Under the pieces are notes generated by a model. That model was not told where the DNA came from. It did not search any database and worked only from the letters and a program-made list of their open reading frames with translations. From assembly GCA_016880225.1 (NCBI GenBank), contig JAEHDT010000093.1, forward strand, positions 1-10,396: DNA of 10,396 bases, written 5' to 3'. The translations under genes and the position numbers were made by a program. The DNA comes from Gemmatimonadota bacterium (GTDB lineage Bacteria; Gemmatimonadota; Gemmatimonadetes; Gemmatimonadales; GWC2-71-9). Below are positions 1 through 7,023 of this stretch, piece by piece (position 1 is the stretch's first letter; the number at the start of each line of letters is the position of its first letter).

Positions 1-2
1 AG

Positions 3-236
3 CATTTCCGTACCACGGTCGAGAAGGGCCTGGAGATCATCCGGGCGCTGCGCGGCTGGACCTCGGGGCTCGCCGTGCCGCACTTCGTGATCGATGCCCC
101 CGGCGGCGGCGGCAAGATCCCGCTCCTCCCGGAGTACGTCGAGTCGATCAGCGACGACGCGGTGGTGCTGCGGAACTACGCGGGCCGGCGCTACGTGTAC
201 CGTCAGCCGGCGCGCGAGGAGGTTCTCGTCGGGTAG
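3..236 (+). CDS. kamA: Lysine 2,3-aminomutase, C-terminal part (5' end outside window)
   Basis: This is the last 77 codons of a radical-SAM, PLP-dependent aminomutase of the KamA family, which interconverts L-alpha-lysine and L-beta-lysine in the cytosol. The motif DAPGGGGKIP is intact (visible residues 31-40). In the Clostridium lysine 2,3-aminomutase the Asp of this motif (Asp330) contacts the lysine side-chain amine and the Lys (Lys337) carries PLP; both are present here as D31 and K38. The Asp argues against glutamate 2,3-aminomutase, where this site is Asn, and the glycine-rich PLP loop argues against EpmB, which lacks it. After the conserved VVLRNY stretch the protein stops at YRQPAREEVLVG, so the Cys-rich zinc tail of clostridial enzymes is absent. 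The radical-SAM CxxxCxxC motif lies outside the window and could not be checked. The next gene, in the same direction, starts 117 bases later. Confidence 0.9.
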   Translation, partial: HFRTTVEKGLEIIRALRGWTSGLAVPHFVIDAPGGGGKIPLLPEYVESISDDAVVLRNYAGRRYVYRQPAREEVLVG

Positions 237-278
237 CCGCGCCCGCCCGGCGTGGCGACCCGCCACAGCCCGCCCTCA

Positions 279-316
279 CCGTGCCGCGTTTTCACCCCTC
301 CGTGCCGCAAAAACGC
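279..316. repeat. Paired short repeats upstream of the M1 peptidase gene
   Basis: Two exact copies of CCGTGCCGC (279-287 and 300-308) start 21 bases apart, about two helical turns. Overlapping them, GCGTTTT (286-292) and AAAACGC (310-316) form a 7-base inverted repeat. They lie 38 to 75 bases upstream of the peptidase ATG, where an operator could sit. Nothing identifies a regulator, and short matches arise easily in GC-rich DNA, so a regulatory role is only a possibility. Confidence 0.25.
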
Positions 317-353
317 CCTGACCGAACGGCGTCCCAGGCCCCATGTTTACCGT

Positions 354-2780
354 ATGGTTAGGCGCTCGTCGTTCCTCGTCGGCGCGGCCCTGTTGCTCGC
401 GTGCGGCGGAGCGGTGGCGCAGCGGGCCGACACGGCCGCCGCGCCGGCTCACGCCCCGAGCGTGCCCGCAGCCGATCGCTACGAGCCCGTGTTCGACGAG
501 CTGCGCCACCTCGTACCGCGCGGCGATCGCGTCGCGACCGTCCAGAATCTGACGCTGCGGCGAGACGTCATCGAGTTCCACCTCGATGACGGCGAGATCT
601 TCGCCACATCGCCGGTGGCGGGGCGCACGGTGGCAGCGGTATTCGTGGGCCACGGGTCCGTGTCGTTCGCGCCGCCGCTCGAGATCGAGCGGCGGGAGAT
701 GAAGCGCGTGATCGGCGACTCCGTGGTGAGCGCGCGGATCTCCGCCGCTGCGTTCGTATTCACCGACTCCACGTTGGCGGAGCTCGAGCGGAAGGCCGCG
801 TTCCGCGCCGGCGGGAACGGGGACCATGCTGCGGGCGTCCTGCATGACTGCGTGGACCACCTGTTGGACGACCGCAGCGTCCTGCAGCCCACGCTCATGG
901 GCGCCCTGTTGAATGGCGAGACCAACGGGTTCTTCTACGTCCACGTCAAGCGGGAGCGGGGCGAGGACCTGATGTTCGTGCTGGACCCCGAAGACGAGGA
1001 GCCAGTCCAGCTGTTGCGAGGCGGCCGGGAGGGGGCGAAGGTCCAGGTCGTTGCGCAGTTCAAGCGGGCGGACGACCTGAGCGACACGGTTGCGGCCACG
1101 CCGGAGGGCCGGTGGGACTTCAAGCTCCAGGCCTACCAGGTCGAGGCGACCATCGCAAAGGGCCTTGGCTTCTCCGGAGCCGCCACGGTCCGTCTCACGG
1201 CACGGCACGGCGGCGTGCGGTGGGTCCGATTCCGCCTGTTCTCGGAGTTGGCGGTGGACTCGGTCAGTGCGCCCGGAGCGGGAGCACTGGCGTTTTCCCG
1301 CCTGAAGCAGGACCCCGATTTGTGGGTGCGCCTCAACTCATCACCCGCTGCGGGAGAGACGTTGGCAGTGCACGTGGTGTATCACGGCGACCTCATCGGC
1401 TACGTGTCCGTCACGGAGCAGGTGCTTCGAGGCGCACCGATCGCCGTCCGCAGCGCGCTGCCGAGCTCAGTCGACCGGTGGTTCTACGTCAAGACACCCA
1501 CTACGTGGTTCCCGCGGTACGGCGACCTGGCAGCGGACGTCGATTTGACGTTTCACACACCGAAGCGGTATCGGCTCGCCAGCATCGGCAAGCTGGTCGA
1601 TTCACGCGTGGACGGCGACATCGTGACGACCCATTGGACCTCCCTCCGGCCCGCCGATCAGGTGTGCTTCAGTCTCGGCGACTTCGACGAGTTCAAGATC
1701 ACCGATCCCCGCATCCCGCCCGTCACGGTACACACGAACAGCGACGCGCATCGGAAGATCGACAACCTGTTTCTGGCGTTGCGCGACAAGCTCGGGGCCG
1801 ACGACGCCTTCATATCCAGGTTCCTTTCGCAGCGCGATCCCGAGAAGGACGTGGGCGCCGACGTCGCGAACAGCCTCGCATTCTTCACCCGGGTGTACGG
1901 ACCCCCGTTGTTCGACCGCTACTACGCGACCGAGATCCCGTTCGAGTACGGGGAGGCGTTCCCGGGGCTCATCTACCTGTCGGTGTGGACGTTCCAGGCG
2001 ATGAGCGACAGCGGCTACGAGGAGATCTTCCGCTCTCACGAGATGGCGCACCAGTGGTGGGGCATTGGCGTCGAGCCGGCCGGATATCGAGACGCCTGGT
2101 TGTCGGAGGGGTTCGCCGAGTTCTCCGGGTTGTGGTACATGCAGATCATCCTCAGAGACAACGAGAAGTTCTTCAAGCACCTGAAGCATTGGCGCTCGGC
2201 GATCCGCGCGCGGCGCAACGACGTGCCGCCGATCGGGATCGGGTGGCGCGCCGCGCAGCTGAATGAGCGGGACTACACCCTCATCACGTATCACAAGGGC
2301 GCCTGGGTCCTCCACATGCTGCGGAACCTCATGCTCAACCTCCGCACCATGGACGAAGACGCGTTTGTCGCCACGATGCGGGACTTCTACCGCCAATATC
2401 GCGGCCGCCGCGCGTCGACACGGGATTTCCAGAGGGTGGTCGAGCAACACATCGGCACCGACATGAGCTGGTTCTTCGACGAGTGGGTCGACGGCACCGC
2501 GATCCCGACCTACACCCTCTCGTGGCACACCGAACCCGCCCAAAATGGGCACTACACGCTGCAGCTCCGGGTGAGGCAGGACGACGTACCCGACGAGTTC
2601 ATGATGCCCGTTCCCGTGAAGATCGGGTTCGCGGACAGCGCAATGCACGCGTACGTGCGAATGAGGGTCGCCGGCCCGGTAAGCGAGGCGACCCTGGATC
2701 TCCCGGCGGAGCCCACGCAGGTCGAGCTCAATCCTCTGGAATCGGTGCTGGCGGGTGTGAAGGAGGAGGACTGGCACTAG
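354..2780 (+). CDS. Secreted M1-family zinc metallopeptidase
   Basis: The 808-residue protein is an M1 (gluzincin) peptidase probably acting outside the cytoplasm. The zinc site is complete: HEMAH at 562-566 gives both His ligands and the general base Glu563, and after exactly 18 residues WLSEGFAEF gives the third ligand Glu585. The M1 catalytic tyrosine is probably Y646, in TYHKGAWVLHML. The N-terminus has a short basic region, a hydrophobic core and two processing options: signal peptidase I after AVA (before QR) or a lipobox-like LLLAC with Cys17. About 250 N-terminal residues precede the recognisable M1 beta-sandwich and catalytic domains; the C-terminus (from about 720) looks like an Ig-like beta domain. 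At 532-538 the sequence is YGEAFPG where aminopeptidases have GxMEN, so N-terminal trimming activity is uncertain. The ATG at 354 was chosen because the signal peptide begins there; the in-frame GTG at 252 adds a 34-residue non-signal extension. No strong Shine-Dalgarno sequence precedes 354. Confidence 0.93.
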   Translation: MVRRSSFLVGAALLLACGGAVAQRADTAAAPAHAPSVPAADRYEPVFDELRHLVPRGDRVATVQNLTLRRDVIEFHLDDGEIFATSPVAGRTVAAVFVGHGSVSFAPPLEIERREMKRVIGDSVVSARISAAAFVFTDSTLAELERKAAFRAGGNGDHAAGVLHDCVDHLLDDRSVLQPTLMGALLNGETNGFFYVHVKRERGEDLMFVLDPEDEEPVQLLRGGREGAKVQVVAQFKRADDLSDTVAATPEGRWDFKLQAYQVEATIAKGLGFSGAATVRLTARHGGVRWVRFRLFSELAVDSVSAPGAGALAFSRLKQDPDLWVRLNSSPAAGETLAVHVVYHGDLIGYVSVTEQVLRGAPIAVRSALPSSVDRWFYVKTPTTWFPRYGDLAADVDLTFHTPKRYRLASIGKLVDSRVDGDIVTTHWTSLRPADQVCFSLGDFDEFKITDPRIPPVTVHTNSDAHRKIDNLFLALRDKLGADDAFISRFLSQRDPEKDVGADVANSLAFFTRVYGPPLFDRYYATEIPFEYGEAFPGLIYLSVWTFQAMSDSGYEEIFRSHEMAHQWWGIGVEPAGYRDAWLSEGFAEFSGLWYMQIILRDNEKFFKHLKHWRSAIRARRNDVPPIGIGWRAAQLNERDYTLITYHKGAWVLHMLRNLMLNLRTMDEDAFVATMRDFYRQYRGRRASTRDFQRVVEQHIGTDMSWFFDEWVDGTAIPTYTLSWHTEPAQNGHYTLQLRVRQDDVPDEFMMPVPVKIGFADSAMHAYVRMRVAGPVSEATLDLPAEPTQVELNPLESVLAGVKEEDWH

Positions 2781-2794
2781 CGCGCGGCGAGCGC

Positions 2795-3805
2795 ATGCGC
2801 GCCATGCTGCTCGACGCCCCGGGCCGTCCGCTCCGCTCCGCCGCGATCCCCCGCCCGGAACCCGGCGCGGGGCAGGTGCTCCTGGCCGTGCGCGCCTGCG
2901 GGGTGTGCCGGACCGACCTGCACCTGCGTGACGGAGAGCTCCCTGATCCCAAGCTGCCCCTCGTGCTGGGTCACGAGATCGTGGGGACGGTGGCGGCGGT
3001 GGGACCGCGGGCCGACCGCTTCGCGCCTGGGCAGCGCATCGGAGTCCCGTGGCTCGCGTGGAGCTGCGGGGAGTGCCGCTACTGCCGCGGCGGCCGCGAG
3101 AACCTGTGCGACCGCGCGCGCTACACCGGCTATCAGATCGACGGCGGCTACGCCGAATACGCGGTGGCCGACGCGCGATTCTGTTTCCCCATGCCCGTGG
3201 GGTACGGCGATCTCGAAGCGGCGCCGCTCTTGTGCGCCGGCCTGATCGGGTACCGGTCGCTCGTGGCGGCGGGAGACGGGGAGCGGCTCGGGCTGTACGG
3301 CTTCGGCGCGGCGGCGCACATCGTGGCCCAGGTGGCGCGGCACCAGGGACGGCGCGTGTTCGCTTTCACTCGTCCGGGAGACACGGCGGCGCAGCAGTTC
3401 GCCCGCGACCTGGGGGCCGCATGGGCGGGAGCGTCCGACGCGCCACCTCCCGAGCCGCTCGACGCCGCCATCATCTTCGCGCCCGCCGGCGCGCTCGTCC
3501 CTATGGCGCTCCGCGCCGTGAGCAAGGGTGGCACGGTGGTGTGCGCCGGGATTCACATGACGGACATCCCGTCGTTTCCCTACGACATCCTGTGGGGGGA
3601 GCGGGCGGTCCGCTCGGTGGCGAACCTCACGCGCAAGGACGGGGAGGAATTCCTGGCGCTCGCGCCCAAGGTGCCGGTGCGAACGCAGGTCGAGCCGTAT
3701 CCCCTCGAACGGGCGAACGAGGCGCTCGACAACCTGCGGGCGGGGCGGGTGCTCGGGGCCGCCGTGCTTACGGCAGCTGCCACACCTCCACGCGGTTCCC
3801 GGTGA
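2795..3805 (+). CDS. Zinc-dependent alcohol dehydrogenase (medium-chain family)
   Basis: This 336-residue cytosolic NAD(P)-dependent oxidoreductase of the zinc MDR family interconverts alcohols and aldehydes or ketones; the substrate is unknown. Probable catalytic zinc ligands are Cys38 (GVCRTDLH), His60-Glu61 (LGHE) and Cys147 (APLLCAG). The structural zinc loop has four cysteines at 91, 94, 97 and 105 (CxxCxxCx7C). The Rossmann fold opens with LGLYGFGAAAH (165-175). The GFGAxAH form suggests the zinc-binding ADH subfamily typified by TIGR02822; I could not run that model. The start MRAMLLDAP matches the usual N-terminus. It lies 14 bases after the peptidase stop, so co-transcription is likely. 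The purine run AGGAGGAGGA at 2761-2770 is 24 bases from the ATG, too far for a normal ribosome site, so translation may be coupled to the peptidase gene. The C-terminal tail (TAAATPPRGSR) runs past the usual family end and is encoded within the overlap with the opposing gene. Confidence 0.92.
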   Translation: MRAMLLDAPGRPLRSAAIPRPEPGAGQVLLAVRACGVCRTDLHLRDGELPDPKLPLVLGHEIVGTVAAVGPRADRFAPGQRIGVPWLAWSCGECRYCRGGRENLCDRARYTGYQIDGGYAEYAVADARFCFPMPVGYGDLEAAPLLCAGLIGYRSLVAAGDGERLGLYGFGAAAHIVAQVARHQGRRVFAFTRPGDTAAQQFARDLGAAWAGASDAPPPEPLDAAIIFAPAGALVPMALRAVSKGGTVVCAGIHMTDIPSFPYDILWGERAVRSVANLTRKDGEEFLALAPKVPVRTQVEPYPLERANEALDNLRAGRVLGAAVLTAAATPPRGSR

Positions 3806-4757
3806 ACACCGGGATCAGCACCCGGTTCCGCTTGCCGTCGAATCCGATGTCCGCGGGGCTCGGCACGCCGGTGATCAGCTTCACTTCCTGGCCGGTTTCG
3901 TAGGCGGAGACCGTCGAGTCGTTCCAGCTCGACACCAGGATCCTGCCGCCCACGATGTCCACCCCGTCGAACGCGCCCGCGCCCTTGGCGATCACCACCG
4001 GCGCCTTGTCGCCCGGCTTCCACGAGAGCACCGAGCGTCCGCCGAACGACACGACGATAAAGCGCTTGCCGGCGACGTCCACGGCGATGCCGTTGGGCCG
4101 CCCCAGCGTGTCGCCCCGCGCCGCGACCGTCACCTGCCGGTCCGATCCGATGCGGAAGATCCGGTCGGGACCGGGGTGCAGCACGTTGCCCACATCGTCG
4201 AACTTGATGCCGGTGTCGGTGATGTACAGCGCACCGGTCGGGGCGACCACGATGTCGTTCAGGAACACAGCGCCCAGCTTGGAGAGACTCACGCTGTCGC
4301 GCGGCGCTCCCGTCTTCGCGTCGAACGCGCGCACGGCGTCGATGTCGGCGACCCACAGCGTGTCGCCCGCGAGCGCGAGCCCCTTCGGGGCGTTCAAGGT
4401 CGCGCCGTTGTGGCCGCCTTCGATGAACTTGAGATTCTCGACCGCCCCATCGGGTTTGACGCGGCTGATGAAGCCGTTGTTGTCCTTCGCCGTGGCGCTG
4501 CCGTTGACGTTCGACACGAAGTAGATGTCCTGGGCCGTGTCGTGCAGCACCGACTCCGGCGTCAGGAATCCTTCCACGGTGAGCACCTTCGTCGCGGCCG
4601 CGGCCGCCGCCGGAGTCGAAGCGGGCGGTACCGGCGGCGAAGCCGGGGGCTGCGACTCGGCGGCCGTCGCAGTCGTGTCCGATGCGGGGGGCGTTCTCGC
4701 CACCCGCTGGCAGGCCGCGCAGACGGCGGCGGCAACGCACAGGAATCGCAGTGTCAT
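3768..4757 (-). CDS. SMP-30/NHL-type beta-propeller, probable lipoprotein
   Basis: The 329-residue protein has a hydrophobic N-terminus ending at Cys16 (VCAACQ), an Ala/Pro/Ser/Thr-rich linker (about 20-56), and then a propeller domain to the end. Blade-like repeats show as APKGLALAGDTLWVAD, FLNDIVVAPTGALYITD, RPNGIAVDVAGKRFIVV, FDGVDIVGGRILVSS and SPADIGFDGKRNRVLIP. This pattern is typical of six-bladed SMP-30/gluconolactonase or NHL propellers, which include hydrolases and binding proteins. I cannot confirm metal-binding residues, so the activity is unassigned. A lipoprotein tethered to an envelope membrane is likely, although the residue at -3 from the Cys is itself Cys, which is not a textbook lipobox; a conventional signal peptide is the alternative. 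The ATG lies 3 bases after the EF-G-like stop, with GGAGG 14 bases upstream inside that gene, so the two are probably co-transcribed. The 3' end overlaps the opposing alcohol dehydrogenase gene by 38 bases. Confidence 0.85.
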   Translation of the reverse strand: MTLRFLCVAAAVCAACQRVARTPPASDTTATAAESQPPASPPVPPASTPAAAAAATKVLTVEGFLTPESVLHDTAQDIYFVSNVNGSATAKDNNGFISRVKPDGAVENLKFIEGGHNGATLNAPKGLALAGDTLWVADIDAVRAFDAKTGAPRDSVSLSKLGAVFLNDIVVAPTGALYITDTGIKFDDVGNVLHPGPDRIFRIGSDRQVTVAARGDTLGRPNGIAVDVAGKRFIVVSFGGRSVLSWKPGDKAPVVIAKGAGAFDGVDIVGGRILVSSWNDSTVSAYETGQEVKLITGVPSPADIGFDGKRNRVLIPVFTGNRVEVWQLP

Positions 4758-4760
4758 GGG

Positions 4761-6857
4761 CTAGGCCTTGGCCTCCGCAAGCTCCTTCTTCCGCACGTCC
4801 GCCACCTTCTGGGCGGCATCGGGCGGCACTTCCTGATACACGTGAAACCGCGAACGGTACGTGCCGCGCCCGTGGGTGAGGGAGTGCAGCGTCGTCGCAT
4901 AGCGATCGAGCTCGGCTTCGGGAACGAGCGCCTTGACCTTCACCTGGCGCCCATCGGGCTCGGTGCCGAGGATGTGCCCGCGCCGCGACGAGAGGTCGCC
5001 CATCACCGCGCCCTGGTATTCGTCGGGCGTCCACACCTCGAGCTCGAGAATCGGCTCGAGCAACACCGGCCGGCAGTTCGGGCTCACGTTCCGGAAGGCC
5101 AGGATGCCCGCCATCTTGAACGACATTTCGTTCGAATCGACGTCGTGGTAGGAGCCGTCGTACAGCTCCACCTTGAAATCCACCACCGGATAGCCGGCCA
5201 CGGGCCCGCGCGCGGCGGCCTCCTGAATGCCGCGCTCCACCGCCGGGATGTATTGCCGGGGGATCACCCCGCCCACGATTTGGTCCGCGAACTGGAATCC
5301 GGACCCGCGCGGCAGGGGCGCGATCCGGATCCAGCAGTCGCCGTACTGGCCCCGGCCCCCGGTCTGCTTCTTGTGCTTGCCCTGGCCCTCGGCCCGCCCT
5401 TTGAAGGTCTCGCGGTAGGCGATCTTCGGCTTGCCGATCACGGCGTGCACGCCGAACTTGCGCGCCAGCCGCCCCACGATGATCTCGAGATGGCGCTCGC
5501 CCAAGCCGCGGATCAGCGTCTGCCCCAGCTCCCCGTTGTACTCGTGCTGGAAGGTGGGATCCTCCTCGTGCAGCTTGTGCAGTCCGTTGGAGAGCTTCTC
5601 CTCCTCGCCGCGCTGCTTCACCTCGATCGCTTCGGTGATCACCGGCTCCGGGAAGGGGATCTTGGGGAGCACGATCGCATGCTCCCTGGTCGAGAGCGTG
5701 TCGTTGGTGTGCGTGTCGCGGAGCTTGGCGACGACGCCGATGTCCCCCGCGTGCAGCTCGGGGATTTCGAACCGCTCCTTCCCGACCGCGACGCACAGAT
5801 GATTCAGCTTCTCGACGGCCTCGCGGGGCGCGTTGTAGACGTCCTGGCCGTTCTTGACGGCGCCTGAGTACACACGGAAGTAGCTCACGTCGCCGACGTG
5901 CGGCTCGGAGATGGTCTTGAAGACCTGCGCCACGATCGGTCCGCCGTCCTCGACCTTCAGCGTGACGCGCTCCGCGCTCCCCCAGCGCTGGCCCTCCGTG
6001 GGCAGCCGCTCGCTCGGCGCCGGAACGAGCTCCACCAGCTTCGAGAGCAGCGCCCGCATCCCGTAGGTCAGCTCCGCGGCCCCGCAGAACAGGGGAAACA
6101 GCTCGCCCTTCGCCATGCCCGCCTTCATCGCGGCGATCGCCTCGTCGCGACCGATCTCCTCGCCCGAGAGGTAGCGCTCGAGCAGCGTATCGTCGGTCTC
6201 GGCGATGCGCTCGATCAGCTCCTTCGAATAGCGCTCGAACCGCTCGGCGTACTCGGCCGGCACGTCGACCTCTTCGTACTCGCCCGCCTTCGTGCCCTTC
6301 TTGTACAGGTGGCACTGCTTCGAGAACAGGTTGATGATCCCGTGGAACTCGGGGCCTTCGCCCACTGGGATCTCCACTGGGATGACCTTCGGCGTCAGCC
6401 GCTCCTTGACCTGCGTGTACACCTTCTCGAAGTTGGCGTGCTCCTTGTCCATCAGCGACACGAAGAACAGCCGCGGGATATCCCGCTGCTGGCAGTAGTC
6501 CCACACCTTCTCGGTACCCACCTCCACGCCGCCCGTGGCCGAGACGACCACCACCGCCGCGTCCGCCGCGTACACGCCCGCCAGCGCCTCGCCGGTGAAG
6601 TCGAGGTACCCGGGGGTGTCGATCAGATTGAGCTTCGCATCCATCCACTCGGCGACCGCGACGGCGAGGTTGATGGAGTACTTGCGCTCGATTTCGTCGG
6701 GGGTGTAGTCGGTGAGGGCGGTGCCGTCCTTCACGGATCCGTGGCGCTTGCTCGTGCCGGCCACGAACGCGAGGGCGTCGACCAGGGAGGTCTTGCCGCT
6801 CGCGCCGTGGCCGACGACCGCCACGTTGCGGATCTCCGGTGTCTTGTACACGCGCAT
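4761..6857 (-). CDS. Elongation factor G-like translational GTPase (diverged paralogue)
   Basis: The 698-residue protein has the full EF-G layout: G domain with G' insert (about 1-290), domain II (about 298-385), domain III (about 395-470), domain IV (about 475-595) and domain V (about 600-685). The P-loop is GHGASGKT (16-23) and G3 is DTPG (80-83). Two G-domain signatures are altered: the catalytic His after DTPG is Tyr84 (DTPGYLDF) and the NKxD base-recognition motif is SLMD (134-137), retaining only the Asp. The G5 region reads CGAAE (258-262). Domain IV is conventional: TGGRGQYG (499-506) and YHDVDSNEMSFK (570-581), whose His571 matches the tip histidine His583 of E. coli EF-G. It is therefore probably not the housekeeping translocase but the paralogue usually called EF-G-like, EF-G2 or FusA2. 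A mycobacterial member of such a group is reported, as I recall, to bind GTP without ribosome-dependent hydrolysis. GGAG lies 12 bases before the ATG; the propeller gene follows after 3 bases. Confidence 0.92.
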   Translation of the reverse strand: MRVYKTPEIRNVAVVGHGASGKTSLVDALAFVAGTSKRHGSVKDGTALTDYTPDEIERKYSINLAVAVAEWMDAKLNLIDTPGYLDFTGEALAGVYAADAAVVVVSATGGVEVGTEKVWDYCQQRDIPRLFFVSLMDKEHANFEKVYTQVKERLTPKVIPVEIPVGEGPEFHGIINLFSKQCHLYKKGTKAGEYEEVDVPAEYAERFERYSKELIERIAETDDTLLERYLSGEEIGRDEAIAAMKAGMAKGELFPLFCGAAELTYGMRALLSKLVELVPAPSERLPTEGQRWGSAERVTLKVEDGGPIVAQVFKTISEPHVGDVSYFRVYSGAVKNGQDVYNAPREAVEKLNHLCVAVGKERFEIPELHAGDIGVVAKLRDTHTNDTLSTREHAIVLPKIPFPEPVITEAIEVKQRGEEEKLSNGLHKLHEEDPTFQHEYNGELGQTLIRGLGERHLEIIVGRLARKFGVHAVIGKPKIAYRETFKGRAEGQGKHKKQTGGRGQYGDCWIRIAPLPRGSGFQFADQIVGGVIPRQYIPAVERGIQEAAARGPVAGYPVVDFKVELYDGSYHDVDSNEMSFKMAGILAFRNVSPNCRPVLLEPILELEVWTPDEYQGAVMGDLSSRRGHILGTEPDGRQVKVKALVPEAELDRYATTLHSLTHGRGTYRSRFHVYQEVPPDAAQKVADVRKKELAEAKA

Positions 6858-6924
6858 AGGCGCAGCTCACTCCGGCAGAGGACCAGGAGAATATGAGGCA
6901 CGAAACAGGAGGTAGGCTAGGCAT

Positions 6925-7023
6925 AGGCTAGACGCGCAGACGCGTAGGAAAACAGCACGTCCGTGAGCAGGAGAACCCTGTTCACTCCACCTGTTCACCA
7001 CTGTGCGTCTGTGCGTCTAGCCT
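6925..7023. repeat. CTAG-rich inverted repeat between MFS and EF-G-like genes
   Basis: Arms 6925-6944 and 7004-7023 are inverted copies that match at 18 of 20 bases, separated by a 59-base loop. Read on the minus strand, the arm at 7022-7006 is GGCTAGACGCACAGACG, nearly identical to the arm at 10243-10259. The TAG stop of the MFS transporter (7019-7017) lies inside the arm. Smaller repeats are nested here: TAGGCTAG twice (6913-6920 and 6924-6931), TGTGCGTC twice in tandem (7002-7017) and CTGTTCAC twice with a 13-base period (6978-6985, 6991-6998). As RNA the arms could form a long stem between the MFS and EF-G-like reading frames. No T-run follows, so this is not a standard intrinsic terminator. 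Confidence 0.65.

Noticed and set aside
252..266. GTGGCG-ACC-CGCCAC hairpin just after kamA as an intrinsic terminator
   Set aside because: The stem is only six base pairs and no T-run follows; the nearest TTTT is about 25 bases downstream. It could equally be chance in GC-rich DNA.
252..353. N-terminal extension of the M1 peptidase from the GTG at 252
   Set aside because: The extra 34 residues are not a signal peptide and would bury the clear signal sequence that begins at 354.
276..1208. Long open frame antisense to the peptidase gene
   Set aside because: Its composition is that of a GC-rich shadow frame opposite a gene with complete family motifs; no recognisable domain. The same holds for the long antisense and alternative frames elsewhere in the window, such as 1112-2266, 1602-2777, 4176-5867, 5898-6896 and 9875-10318.
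2761..2770. AGGAGGAGGA as the ribosome site of the alcohol dehydrogenase
   Set aside because: It is 24 bases from the ATG, beyond normal spacing, and is explained as Lys-Glu-Glu-Asp codons of the peptidase. No ATG, GTG or TTG in the right frame lies at a suitable distance.
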